64,000 nucleotides of DNA, taken from assembly GCF_000204055.1 (NCBI RefSeq), contig NW_006768790.1, positions 885,534-949,533 on the forward strand, in the 5' to 3' direction. This document shows positions 44,392-56,989 of this stretch, one piece after another (the first letter of the stretch is position 1; each line of letters starts with the position of its first letter). Below the pieces are notes generated by a model. The model was not told the DNA's origin, made no database searches, and saw only the letters and a program-made list of their open reading frames with translations. The stretch comes from Melampsora larici-populina 98AG31. Its lineage: Eukaryota > Basidiomycota > Pucciniomycetes > Pucciniales > Melampsoraceae. The translations under genes and the position numbers were made by a program.

Positions 44392-47300
44392 CAGGATGAG
44401 CCCCGAGCCCCGGGGGATCTCGGATCCCCGCGGGAGGTCCCGGCGGGCTCAGGGTTCGAGCCAGGCAGTATTGGAAGGCCATACCCCGGGGGACAGTCGT
44501 TCCGGGGGGTCGTTCTGAGAGGGGAAAAAAGTCGATTCTCCTCGGGGAACCCGAGGAGAATGGTCATAGCGGTTGACTTTGAGGACTCACTAGAATAAGT
44601 AAAAACAAGATGTTTTGATTAAGAGAGATGCGATAAGAAATAGAAACAACAACAATCATAAGTGTACAGAGGCTGGCTAATCAACAACGATAGGGAGGAT
44701 CCTTGAAGGGAGAGATTTGACAGTATGGTACAAGTGTCTGAAGACACAATACCAGTCTTTGAGACAAACAAGTACCTTGACTGTACAGCAGGCGAGGCGA
44801 CTTCTTTGAGGGGATAAGACCTTTTTTGCCTTACTGAACACACTTTCAGAAGGGGCACTGGTGGCTGGGATTGCAAGGTAGCAGCGTGCCATGCGAGATA
44901 AGGTCGGAAAAGCCAAAGCTCTGAGTTTCCAGTGCTCAAGAGCTTCAGTATCGTAGTCCTCGGTCATCTCTCCGAGGTATCGGTGCAGCTCGCTGGTGAA
45001 TGAACCTTGAGCAGCACGATCACCGTAAATCTCCTCGTCTAAACGAGATTGTTTCCTTGGTTGATTGGGGTTGTTGAATGAGTTTTCGCTGTCTGATCGA
45101 AATTTTCGGCTCTCACGTATGAGGGTATCCTTCAACATTAAGGGTGTGATGTTGTATTCAGCCAGGAATTCGGCTGTAGCCTCTTTCTGCAAATGAAAGA
45201 TTGAAAGTTGAAACGAGTCAGCAAAGTATTGAATTTGAGAGAAAATTTTAAAAGGATTTGAGCTACTGACCTCGAAGTAGGTCATCTTGATGCGAGGATC
45301 AAGAATAGTGGCACAGATGGCTGCTGGCTTCTTGATTATTAAACTGAAGTATTTATGCAGCTTCTTTATCATATTGGCAGCAGCGGGAAGAAGCTTATCG
45401 TGGTCGTACATTTGTTCGACCTATTGAATCAAATCCCTGAACATGAATATCTCTAAATTATGATTGAGAAATGAAGCTTACACGCTTCAGACCCTTCATG
45501 ACGCTGATGTACATTGGAATCATCTTCTGCATAGTTGGGAATCTGGACCGACACATTTGGTTTGTCGCTTCCCAAAGAGGCTCAAGGAAGTTACACATCT
45601 GCTCGAGCTGGTCCCATTCGATTTGGGAAAGATTGAACTTTTTGCAATCAGGCCGCTCACTAAATTTCACAACTGCGCTTCGGAGCCGTAATACACGCAG
45701 GAACATCAGGTACGTTGAATTCCAACGGGTCTTGACGTCAATGATCAAGGCAACCACTGTCTTTTTAGATTTTTCTGCCTGAGTCGGTGGTTCTTGGTCT
45801 TCAGGTTCGTTGACAATCTCTTGAAGTGACAAATCTTGCATTTCCGGGTCGGCCTCGGACTCAAAGACATGTTCTTTTTGTCCACCAAGTGATCGCATAG
45901 CTTTCACGATGTTTGCAAAGGCCTCAGCTTGTTGAGGGCTAGATCGGACATGCACGACTAATCCATGGATGCGACGAGTTATCGAGGAGAGATCTATTGT
46001 ACAACCATCAGGAGGTTGTACAAGATTCGATATATCCATCGCATTCATGGACAACTCTTGCTCTTCGGTTTCATCAATAACCCCAAAGAGGGATAAACCA
46101 TCACGTGCAGCAAGATCCAGCACGTGGGCTATACACCCAAACAGTTGAGTTTCCGGATCAAAGTTGATATCTGGATGTTCTGAAATCGAGCGAGCCATCG
46201 TGGAGTTGGTTGAAGCATTGTCAGCGGTGATGCTCGATAATGAATTCGTGATCCCATACTTTTGCAAGTACTCCACCAGGATCGAGCCGAACTTGGCTCC
46301 GGTATGTTGACCTGATTTCAAGCAGCTGCAGGTCAGAATCTTGACCAAAATCAAAACAATTCAACTCGACTGTACCTGTAATTTGTGGAAGACCAATAAT
46401 GAAATCCTTCTTCACAAAGTCTTCTGTGATTGTATGTACTGTGATGGCCATGAAAGCCTTGTTGTTTGGTGAAGTCCAAGCATCGGTGGTGACAGAAACA
46501 AAATCGCTCTTTTTCAACTCCACCTCTGTAACATATTCTTGAGTTTGTTCAAAAATCTTGTGCGCTTGAGCGGCAATTGCATGACGCTTCACTTGCATTC
46601 CTTCGGTGCTTGGATTACACAACTTCAAGAGATTCAGGAAAGACAGACGCTCCACAATTGAGAAGGGAAGGTCCGCATCAGCCACTAGATACACCACATG
46701 AGTCTTCAAACTCTCGATGTTGAGTTTATCCTGGAGATTATAGAAACAAAATTCATATGTATCTGATCATTTGCTCTTAGAAGTGGTGATACAGTTCAAA
46801 ACACACATTAACTTCAAGTGTCCCCGTTTTCATTAGTACGTCGATGTTGGCGTGTTTTCCCTTCTTAGCTGGATCAATTATACCGTGTTGGGTTTTAAGG
46901 TGAACAATCATCGACTTCGTACTTGAAGACTTGTCCTTTGCGAGTGCTGAGTTGCATATCTCCCCGTTCTTTTTGACAACAGTACATCTATTGGTGCCGT
47001 CTTCAGACTTCTCAAAGTGATCCCAGACAAAACTGGTGTTTGACATATCCAATAAGAATGTTTTGTTAAACAATGCGAGAATGCTGATGTTGAGATTCAG
47101 TACAGTGAAAAAATGGATGATGGGGTCGTTGGTTGGAAAACGTAGTGGATTGTTTGATTCAAAATCTCTTGATCAACTTGAGTGTCAATTCTCAAGTGGT
47201 TTAATCTTACTTTGTGTCACATGAGCTCAAAGTGGGTCTAGTCCCTTGCTTTGAGGTTTTGAGCACCTGAGCTCGGCTCTTCCTGGTCATATCTTGTCTC

Positions 47301-47565
47301 AAAGTGGAAAAAGCGTTGCTCGACCTCTTTCAAATCTGTTTTTTTTTCTCAAGCCGCGTTTGTCTGACGGATTGCCGGGTTTACCCGGGAATGCCCCGTC
47401 ACCCGATGTACCCGTCGAGGTTTTCGGTCCGGGAGCCGTTCTGGGTCCATGGCTGGAAAAATTCGTCGGGTTTGCCGGGTGCGGGTGCCGTTCTGACGCT
47501 TGAAAAAAGATCTAGCTCACGGCTGCCTCGAAGCCCGGCATTCGGGGGACGGGGCTCATCCTGAG
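44392..47565 (-). mobile_element. Complete hAT transposon with perfect 8-bp duplication
   Basis: The left end starts CAGGATGAGCCCCG at 44392 and the right end is CGGGGCTCATCCTGAG, an inverted match with two extra bases. Outside, CCAAGGCT occurs at 44384-44391 and at 47566-47573, an exact 8-bp target duplication as expected of hAT. Both tips (44392-44570 and about 47355-47565) are strongly GC-rich compared with the AT-rich surroundings. One transposase gene lies inside. The same tips bound the small element at 54268-54818. Confidence 0.9.
44677..47046 (-). CDS. hAT transposase, intact, 692 residues
   Basis: Exons 47046-46813, 46730-46376, 46311-45482, 45420-45271 and 45186-44677 join in phase without a stop. 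Order of parts: an N-terminal BED-type zinc finger (SFVWDHFEKSEDGTNRC, ICNSAL, MIVHLKTQH; residues 4-52), DFVSVTTDAWTSPNNKAF holding the first catalytic Asp, SITADNASTNSTMA with the second, and CIAHVLDLAARDGLSLF. An insertion of about 150 residues follows, then RWNSTYLMFLRVLRL. The C-terminal dimerisation block is MARCYLAIPATSAPSESVFS, whose Glu matches the third catalytic acid of Hermes-type enzymes. Length and motifs are normal for the family. Intact coding sequence plus a perfect target duplication suggest recent movement. Confidence 0.92.
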
Positions 47566-47573
47566 CCAAGGCT

Positions 47574-49164
47574 CAAGAGAAACCCAACCTGGTAACTTTA
47601 TCGTATGTACACTATGACTTGGACCATCTGGATTGAAGCTCGAGAAAGATAACATCACCTCAGATTGAGTTCCCCAGGACCATTTTCTAGCACTACAGCG
47701 TGTAGCATCTGAGTGTGATTGCCATCGCAGGGATTTACCGATTGGCTGAAAGAACTGCTGCAATCTGCTGCAATCACCTATGATTTCATAGCGCCCTCAC
47801 GACGTTGAGCAATATGTACGGTGCCGGGGTGGATTGCTGTGTCATGACTCATGAGTAGAATTTAGAACACTACGGGTTGAGTAAGTTAAGCTTTCCGCAA
47901 TCCTTGGCATCCTAAGCAGGGCATAGATTGGAGTTCAAAAGCTGCTTATCCATATAACTTTGAAGAATATACTTTTGTGTACTTCGAAGGTCGGATGGTT
48001 ATTCTCTTCATCTCTACTGCGTCGTCACTGAGGCACCTGTGATGATCTTGCCCTTGAGACAACATTAACGTGCAAGATTTTCTCATATCATATCGAAAGG
48101 ATGCAGTGAAGGATTGACCAAGTGAAATGGTAGCCATGGATGGATATGTATGGAGATGGAAAAGGCTATATACAACCGGCAACCCAGAGATTGATGAGAA
48201 GGTATGACCCGATCTAAAAGCGATAGGCGAAAAGTAGAGAGCTTCTCCGATAGCCTGTAGAACTGGTGATGTAACGGGTGGATCGAGCGAGACAACCCAT
48301 AATAGTGAGGGAAGTTGGGACAGTGTAAGAGCTCACTGCTCAAGCGAAGACGAAGCGTGGATGCCATATTGTGAGAGCATAGGAGCGCATTGGTTGATTC
48401 AGATTGATGTTGCTGCCGGTGTGCCTGGTGCAGTGAAGATGCATCCATCGATTCTCGACAAGGTCAATCATTAACAATCAACTTTGTTTATCAAATTCTA
48501 TTCAAATTTCCAGATGCAATTTCGAAGCTTCTTTGTCAAAATAAACGGGGGGTATGCGATACAGCTATAAAAATCAAATGTAGCAAAGTCCCACGCTCGC
48601 CTCTTACCTCGCGAGGTGACGTGGGAGTTGGTAAATTTATATAAAGGCATTCAAGCTCAAAGAAACTTTTTCCCAGATCCCACTCTTAACAAACTCTTGA
48701 AGATTTTGTACTACTTTCTCAACTTCTTTATCTTTCTCTTCTCTTGAGCTCACAAGTGTATTGCATACTCCCTGATCATCATCCAAGCGATAGCCTAAAA
48801 CAACCACCCATACCACAAAGGCAGTGAAACCAAGTTGGTAATCTTCCTTCTCATACATAAGCATGCAAATTGTTGATAATCCTTCGGTTCCATCAGATAA
48901 AGTTACTATAGCACCCTCTTTTACGTGTCACAAAATAAGATATATACTTCTCCTTTTTCCGATTGACAAGCCACCGCCACTCATTTTTTCCACACATTCA
49001 TTCCAGTGAATTCTAACTCCTAGACTCGCCTCCTGCGCAGTCAACAGCTCTCGACATCTCCTTTTCTTTTAATTTTCAAACTGTCTTCATTTGATCCATT
49101 CTCTCCTCCCCTCTCCTGGAGCAGTGACAAGGAATCACCAAAGAATAACTCGTCATACTTCAGA
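47574..49164. other. No gene recognised; 5' region of glucanase
   Basis: Short minus-strand frames at 48448-48083 and 48864-48637 lack recognisable features. An imperfect GC-rich hairpin (tcccacg...acctcgcgaggt...cgtggga) lies at about 48589-48626. The glucanase promoter should fall within the last few hundred bases. Confidence 0.35.
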
Positions 49165-51280
49165 ATGTCAAACCGATATAGTAATCTAGAACCCAACGGT
49201 AGACCGACGAAGGCCGCCAAACCCAACAAGAAATGGACTTGGATCAGCATAGCCATTGTCTTAGCACTCTGTGCGATTGTCATCCCTGTCGTTGTCGTCC
49301 TTTTCAATCGGGATCATTCTAATACCCGAGCATCCTCCCGATCTTCATCTTCAACCAACAAGAACTTGTCTAATTCTACTAGTACTAGTACATTGAAGTT
49401 GGCACCTAAGAAGAAATGGAACTTTTCTAATGACAAGTTGATCGGACTTAATTTAGGAAATTGGTTGATCCTTGAGGTGTGTTTTTCGTTTTTCGTTTTT
49501 ACCTTTTTTGGGTTTGAGAATATCCTGTTTCACACCTCTCTTTCGGCATGAGTATGTTCGAAAGCTAATCGATTGTTTTTGCTTCTAATTTGAAATACTT
49601 TTAGAGATGGATGAATGAAGACTGGTTTACTGATAATGCTGGTCCTCATAGTTGGGATGAATGGGACTTCACTACTGCTCTCGGTCCCAAAGCTGTTGAC
49701 GTTCTCGAAGTGAGCTCCGAATGTCCAATCTCTTTGTTGCAGATTCCTCCGTCCCTTCGGAGTTGAACACAACGATCGAGAAACGCACATCATTTGAAAA
49801 GTAACTGATCTTCTTCATCGCTTTCTTTTCAACTAAAGGAACATTGGTCGACTTGGGTCACAGAAGCGGATGTCGAACGTGCTTATCAAGCAGGTATCAA
49901 TACTTTCAGGGTTCCCGTTCCGTTCTGGGTAAGTGTGTCTTGTCCCTTCTAGAAGCCACAGGACGTTGAAGTTTCTTATGGGGTCCTGGTTTTGGATTAG
50001 ATGTGGATTCCTACTACTGGCTCTGAACCTTACTTAGCCGGACGACAAATGGCTCATTTTGAAAGACTTTGTTCATACGCTTATGCTCGTGATATGTACA
50101 TCATCATCGATCTTCATGGATTACCCGGCTCTCAAAATGGCGAACAACAATCTGGAAGGAGTTGAGTTGGATTTTTTCTCTCCTTCCCGTATTATCTTGT
50201 GCTGATGTAAATCGTTCTGGTATTTAGACACTACTAGTCCTACATTCTGGCAACCTTTGCAACAGGCTAGATCAGATCAAACAGTCAAAGCTGTTGTAGA
50301 TTGGCTAGCACAATCGCCTTACGCTAGTATCATCAGTGCTATTGAAGCTGTGAATGAACCTAGACCTTATACTCCTTCACAACTCGCCATGCTTCGATCA
50401 TACTATGAGCGAACTTACAAAACTATCCAAACTCTTGGTGCAAATGCACCTGCCATGATGTTTGCAGATGTACGTTTTCCATATTCACATTTAAAATCAG
50501 AATTGGAGTCTTCTCTAACAAAAAGAACCCCTTTGTCTTGTTGTAGGGATTCGTCAAAGGAGATAAATTCTCATATTGGTACGATTTTGCTAAATCACAT
50601 CAAACCGATCCACCTAGTTTGATCTTCACAGATCATCCTTATCCTGGTTATTTCCCAGCTCAAAATAATACCAGAGACATCTTTAATCAAACTTGTACAG
50701 ATGCTGCAAAATATATCAATTTCCCTGTACCTACTGCTATTACTGAATGGAGTTTAAGAACCGGTATTCAAAATTCTACATTCGAAAAAGAGTATTATTC
50801 TTATCAACTTACGTAAGTGATCTTGATCACCAGTCTTGTTCGAAATCTTGGACTGATAGATTCTTCCTTTTTTGTAGTGCTTGGACTTGGTTCGCTGGAT
50901 CCTGTTTCTGGTCTATTCGGGCATTAGATTCAAAGATCTCAGTCTTAGCCGATCCAGTAGCTCAATACCAATGGTCATTTGAATCACTCTTAGCCAGAGG
51001 ATCGATTCCAACTCCCAACATCAATGGAACAACCAAAGATACCAAAGCGATCACCACCCAATTCATCACCGATCTCGGTACCCCTTGTGGACCTGCTCCC
51101 GCGTTAAATTCAGGAGCCGGGATCCCACAAACTGCTGCAGCTGCAGCTGCTGTAACTGCTGCTCAAGAAGCTGAAGCTTTGATACCCAAATTAGAAGCTG
51201 ATGAATTAGCCGCTGCTAAGAGTTTTGGATTAGTTGGTATCGGATCTGATGCTGTGATGGTCTCTGCTAAATCAAAATGA
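49165..51280 (+). CDS. Membrane-anchored exo-1,3-beta-glucanase (GH5)
   Basis: Releases glucose from 1,3-beta-glucans in wall remodelling, probably at the cell surface. Exons 49165-49476, 49605-49709, 49839-49928, 50001-50160, 50228-50469, 50547-50812 and 50878-51280 join in phase to 525 residues. A short basic cytosolic N-terminus (NGRPTKAAKPNKKW) leads into one membrane segment (ISIAIVLALCAIVIPVVVVL, residues about 28-47), a type II anchor. A Ser/Thr-rich stem follows. GH5 motifs: GLNLGNWLILERW, INTFRVPVPFW, IIIDLHGLPGSQNG, catalytic acid/base in AIEAVNEPRPY, and the nucleophile Glu in VPTAITEWSLRTG. The layout resembles Aspergillus exgD-type enzymes. The C-terminus is Ala-rich (QTAAAAAAVTAAQEAEA). 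No damage is seen. Confidence 0.95.
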
Positions 51281-52199
51281 ATTATATAATGTAATTTTTT
51301 TCATCTTCATCTTCAATTGAATCTCGGGAAGTTTTTTTTTTGGTTTTGGTTTTGGTAATCATGAGGGATTTGATTGGACATTCGTATTGAGTTGAGCTAT
51401 TGGTATTCGTAGTGATGTCTTTCTTTATCTTATCGTTCACTTTGACCTCTTTCTCTCTGTTAACTTTGAGTACTGAAATGTTGAGTACTAATAGGTTGCA
51501 AAAATAATAAGACAAAAAAATCCAACTCTCATGACGTGTCCTATATGCATTCAAGCATGTGTTCAATGTGATCTTTCTGAGTCAGGATGTCCATCTTGCA
51601 TTCTTCAGTGGGATATGGCCTTGACCAAATTCTTGTGAGCATCATATAAAGTGTACAACGGAAAAGTGATGCGTTTTTGGCACATAACCATCGAAACACT
51701 GCAACGTCTTTTCTACCGTATGTCCTGAAGGTCCAAAAAGTATGTCTGGAGCCCCCAAGAGATCATTCACAAAGAACGTTGACTTCGGACCCGACAGGTT
51801 TTGCCGAAGAGTCATCAGGAGGACTCGAAAGGATCTTTCATAAGTGAGCAACGCAAACGAAAGGCTTGCAAGAACCTCTCAACAAAATGAAGCCAGAAGC
51901 CCTACGAAGCATAGAGAAACACCCCATGAACGTTTGTGTTGAACTTGGAGTTGCAGACAAAATTTGGGAGAGAGAATGCCACTTCAGCTGCAGATTGAAC
52001 GAGTTTGGCCCCGTCGACGAGCTGTTTCGGATATTCAGAGGTCACCCCGGGAGCCCGAGACTGTATTCAGTAAGCCGATCACCCACTTTTTTTGGTCGAT
52101 GGGCATTTTTTTCATCAACCAACCTCCAGATTCATCAAAAGGACATTTCAACTTAAACCTCAATTCAAAACTCAGCTCATCAACTCAAATCAAAATAAG
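51281..52199. other. Intergenic between glucanase and TIF6
   Basis: No recognisable gene. Short frames on both strands are uninformative. The TIF6 ATG at 52200 follows 'atcaaaataag', an A-rich context. Confidence 0.35.
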
Positions 52200-53248
52200 A
52201 TGGCCGTCCGTTGTCGATTCGAAGCCTCATCAGATATTGGCGTGTTTTCTACTTTGACAAACTCTTACTGCCTTGCATCACTTTCAACCGGTTCTACCAA
52301 TTTCTTTTCCACATTCGAATCTGAATTGAGTGAAGTGATTCCAGTTATTCACACTACTATCGCTGGAACTCGTATCATTGGTCGTTTGACGTGTGGTAAG
52401 CATCTGTTGATCTTGGCTTTCAAATCAACGCGAAGAACAAAATAATTGACAACTTACACATCAATGTCTTACGTTTACATATATGTCTAGGTAACCGACA
52501 TGGTTTATTAGTTCCTGCAACTACAACAGATCAGGAACTTCAACATCTTCGAAACTCTCTTCCTGATTCAGTGGCAATGCAGCGGGTAGAAGAACGACTT
52601 TCAGCGCTTGGAAATGTAATTGCTTGTAACGATTATGTTGCATTAGTACAGTACGTTCTGTCTATTTGAACCATTTTCATCGAATGAAACTGATTCTTGG
52701 TGTCTTATTCTTCAAGTCCAGATATTGACCGTGAAACAGAAGAGATTATTGCAGATGTACTCAAAGTTGAAGTTTTTAGACAAACGGTAGCTAATAACGT
52801 TTTAGTTGGATCTTATTGTGCACTTTCTAATCAAGGAGCATTAGTACACCCAAAAACAACTATTCAAGCACAAGACGAACTGAGTAGTTTGCTACAAGTT
52901 CCTCTGGTTGTCAGTTTTCTTCCTCCTTTTGCTAAAATCTGTATTCCAAACGTCAATTACTTAATTCTATTCTTACTTGATTCTATTCTACAGGCTGGAA
53001 CAGTCAATCGGGGTTCCGACGTTATTGGAGCTGGAATGGTAGTTAACGATTGGTGTGCATTTACAGGGCAAGTATTTATATCCCTCCTCTTAAAAGATAC
53101 GCCAAACTTACTTTCGTTTCTTCGAGAATACAGACTAGACACAACGGCTACCGAAGTATCTGTGATTGAAGCTGCCTTTAAACTGCAAGGACAAGATACA
53201 TCAGCCATTGAAGGCATGAGAGCCACTTTGATCGATCAGTTTGCATAG
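52200..53248 (+). CDS. TIF6: Translation initiation factor 6 / ribosome anti-association factor
   Basis: eIF6/Tif6 binds the 60S subunit, is needed for its maturation and blocks premature joining with 40S. Exons 52200-52395, 52491-52650, 52717-52909, 52994-53067 and 53134-53248 join in phase to 245 residues, exactly the typical length. Conserved blocks: [20 protein letters not shown] at the N-terminus, then [80 protein letters not shown] and [19 protein letters not shown]. The fourth intron (53068-53133) has a GC donor (AGG|gcaagt) and is 66 nt with no stop, so its retention would keep frame and insert 22 residues. The coding sequence is intact. Confidence 0.96.
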
Positions 53249-54259
53249 TTGTTCTATCACTTCCTTTGCCCACCAATGCATTTTATCATGTCCCTATGCT
53301 ACTCCGACTTTGTGTTGTTTCTCTTAAAGCTTGATTCACATTACTTTGCGGCTAAGTGTGAAGAATTTAATACCTCTTAAAAATTGATGAACCACTGATC
53401 ACATGTCTTTTGGTCCTCGTGTAAATACACTGAATATATTTAAACGGAGCCCAGTGTGTGGGCAAAAACTACGTAGCAGGAATTTTTCATCACATAGGGA
53501 ATACTTGCGATCTTGTTCCAAAAACAGCATATGGTCATTGGTGACACCTCACCAAAATATAATGAACCTGAATGTCCAAATTATGCTCTTGCCACAGCCA
53601 AGAAATGCTTGGCATGGCTTAGATTGTCTTGAATGTGTGTGTGGCAACAGACTAGTAACAGCTTAAATCAACTGTACTTTGTTTTTTTGGAGTAATGTAA
53701 AATCTATTTGAAGACACAGTTTTATTTCATACATATGCTCAGGTTTTGAGCTGCTTGCTTATGGCCATGGCTGCCTTCATCCCTCAATTTCACAGTGTCA
53801 CCTGTGTTTTGAGGTTTCAGATACAACGGATGCAATCAGTTATAGTCTTGTCAAAACCAGAGAGTCAGACTGCCTATATATCAAAAGCTCATTGTAATGT
53901 GATAAGAATCACAGCTGAAAATTTCACAAATGATTGGTTCTTATCTGAAAACTATCTTGTTGAACATTCTCCCAATTACAAGTATTTTTTTCAACCCTGC
54001 TTGTTAGTCCTTTGTTCCTACTTGAAGTTGGAGACAGTAACAAGATAAGTCAAAGCTTGGATATCATATCTCATGATAGTCATACACCTATAGAAGACAA
54101 TGTCAATATGATCCACAGGCAGAGAAAGTGGTCACAAAAGCTATCAATGAGATTTACCAACCAATGTCTCATACTTTCAAGGCATTACCTACAGTGAACA
54201 AATTGTACCTCGAGATTTGTTATGGGAATGATCTTAAGCCTCAGCATGTAAAATATTGG
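53249..54259. other. No gene recognised
   Basis: Frames at 53403-53666 and 53746-54048 were inspected and show no known domain. The sequence may be transposon debris. Confidence 0.3.
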
Positions 54260-54267
54260 TCAAAAGT

Positions 54268-54818
54268 CAGCCTGAGCCCCGACGGGGAATTGTCGGGGAC
54301 TAGCTTGCCCGGACCTCGACCTGGCGGGTGGAAGGCCTCCCCAATCCTGTTCTCGGGTCCCTGATCGGGGTTTTTTGCCAAAAACTGGCTGCCCGAACCC
54401 CGAGCGGGTTCCCCGGCGGGTCCCCGAGCCCCCGCCAAAAACTGTCTCTCACCCATGGGTCAAACACCGTCCCGGTCTATTTATCTATAGATCTGCAAAA
54501 AGGACCGTGCAACGTGTCTAATCCGGCTGAATTGGGGTGTTTGGGCATCTGGGGCAGGAGCCGAGGTGCCTTGAGGGTGCAGCTCAGCCCTCATTACAGC
54601 CTGCTACTGCCTACTAGGTGGGTTTTTTATTGTCGAATAGGTGGTTACACACCAGATTTTCCCCGTCGGCAAACTGGTTTTTCCAAATTGTCAGCCCGAC
54701 TCCCGACTCGCGGGAATCCCCGACCACCGGGGGCTTCAAAAGCTTTGCCCAAACCCCTTACCGATTGGGGGCCACGTCGGGGTCCCTGATTGGGATCAGC
54801 TTCGGGGCTCAGGCTGAG
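54268..54818. mobile_element. Non-autonomous GC-rich hAT derivative
   Basis: The left end is CAGCCTGAGCCCCGA and the right end TCGGGGCTCAGGCTGAG. This is the same architecture as the full hAT at 44392-47565 (CAGNNTGAGCCCCG, with two extra bases at the right). It is flanked by TCAAAAGT (54260-54267) and TCAAAAGA (54819-54826), a 7-of-8 duplication. The 551-bp interior is GC-rich and palindrome-rich with no transposase. Confidence 0.85.
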
Positions 54819-54826
54819 TCAAAAGA

Positions 54827-56239
54827 TCCTTATAAGATACCTCAAAACATACAGTCAGCCAAATCTCTGGTGGATTGAGGGTGTCTGACACTTGATCATG
54901 GTAAACCATAAGGAAGCTCTTTTAGACATGGGTGGAGTCTTTGGACCCAAATTCAGTAGATCCTTAAAAGATTCAACCAACACATGCACAGTGACAATCT
55001 GTACTATTATGACTTTATTTTTGGGAATGGGTCATCACAGATTTGTGAAAAAATGAAGGCTTGAGAAGGGATCACATTTTGTCATCACATGAAGCTGAAT
55101 GAATGTTGAAGGTTGAGAAATCTTGGAACCTGCAGAAAAAAGGTGAGACAAAAACATCTTGAGTGAATTATGAGGAGATGAGTCAACAAGAGATTTGAAA
55201 TTGTACAGGGTCAACTTGACAAAAACATCAGATTTCAGGAGCAATTTGAGGGTAGATTGCTCAGTTTCCTTGAGATTTATTTCTATAGGTCTGTGTGTTG
55301 ATAGAGGCAAACAAAAAGTATCTTGGATCAACAAATATTCATAAATGGGGGGAAAAGATTTATGAGGAAGGAAATTTTCTCCTGCAAAAGCTCATTCCCC
55401 TCACAGGCAAAAGTGTTTCTTGTTGTCATAATTCCCTTTCTGCACTGACAGTGTTCAAGGAGCATCATGGGGCTTGGATAGGTTTAGAAAAATATGGAAG
55501 GGGTCAGCCCTGAGCCCAGATTACAGGATCACAGGCTAACAGTACCACATGTAATATTACATTATTGTATAAAGCTATAAGTACATCTCAAGCACTGCCA
55601 ACATCTTATCATCAGATTGTTAAATTTGATTTAACAGCTGGCAGCAATATCCAAGGACTCATCAGATAGATGGGTACCAAGGAGATCATCTGAGGTAGAA
55701 GGAACCACTCAACATCTGAGGATTCCTCAGACAATCAAGTATTGAGGAAAACAATATTAAAAGTTTAACTTGGCCAGATACAAGCAATCAAATATATCCT
55801 TGGAAAATTCCTGTCCAAATTAATATCATACATTAACATTGGACAGCCTTATCTGAGGTGACCTCGGTGTGCCTTATCCAAGGTAATATAAAAGCACACC
55901 ATCCGGTTTGATGAAAATTCATCATCAATCTTTTCAGGCCAATTTAATTTAACTCTGTCAATTTCTCTTCAGGTTGGCTGAAGCTCATTGTTGTCACAGA
56001 AAGGGAAATTTCAGAATCCTTTGACCAAGGTCTCCACAAATGATGAAAATCAGTGGACAAATAAAAATTAAAGGAAAGGAAGCTTTTTATTAACAATCAA
56101 TACCCTAGGAATGATGTGATGTCATCATCAGGACAAAATTGAAAAACACAAGGACTCAACAAAAACCCAGAAACACAGGGAATCACTACGTAGGATTTCA
56201 ACTTGCATACAAAATCAAGTTCAAATCCGTACTTGATTC
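54827..56239. other. No gene recognised
   Basis: AT-rich sequence. Around 55840-55910 a 'ccttatctgaggtgacctcg / ccttatccaaggtaatataa' pair hints at an old LTR with a TATA-like box, but its limits cannot be set. Confidence 0.3.
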
Positions 56240-56560
56240 CAAAATCAAAATGAAATACTAGGTCATGAATTTGAATTCAAACTTGAATGCAAATTCAAAT
56301 TCAAATTCAGATGCAAGACTGGATTTCAACACAGAACCTGTTTGAATGAAAAATCTATCCACATTCAAAGAAGCCAAACTTGACTTCAAGATCAAATCCG
56401 AATGAAAACTATCCAATAATCCCACTTGAAAATTGTTGAATTGAACTTCATCTTCACACCTGAAACTTTGACAGCAACATATGCCAGTACAAATTTGGAT
56501 ACACAATATGGAGTCATACAAATTTGATTTTGAATTTCAAATCTTTGCCCAAATTAACTT
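56240..56560. repeat. Low-complexity AAATTCAAATTC region
   Basis: Runs of 'aaattcaaattc' and 'gaatttgaattcaaacttga' words make a degenerate 6-bp-based simple repeat. Confidence 0.75.
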
Positions 56561-56989
56561 TGTGAAGGACTTATCCTCATGGTCACTCATTAAAGAGGAT
56601 ATCTTCAATTGATACATTAGATGCTTTGGTCATTTTGACTTCTTTTTCATTTGTGGTTTTGTATTCATCAAAACATTCTTTTACCAGGAACAATATATCC
56701 ATGTGGTGGAGTAATGGAGGCGGACAAGAAGTATTGATGGAATTGTATCATCAATCCACCTTGTACAAGCTTAATTCAGGGAAACCTCACAAATATCTTC
56801 AGCACATATATATAACAAGAATAGAGATGGAATACATCAACATAATCAAGGTAAGAAATCCACAAGGACTTACAAGAAATATCAAATTTGACTTTAATTG
56901 TTTTGTATCACAGCTATCAGAGGCAAAAAAAACTGTGTAATGAAATGCAAAACAAAACAATTGGTTTGGTTCACCTGAAGAGTTAAGAC

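Noticed and set aside
44440..44465. tRNA-like 'gggttcgagcc' T-loop sequence
   Set aside because: Lies in the GC-rich tip of the hAT element, with no acceptor or anticodon stem around it.
48083..48448. 121-codon His/Ser-rich minus-strand frame upstream of the glucanase
   Set aside because: No recognisable family and no intron or start context; composition looks non-coding.
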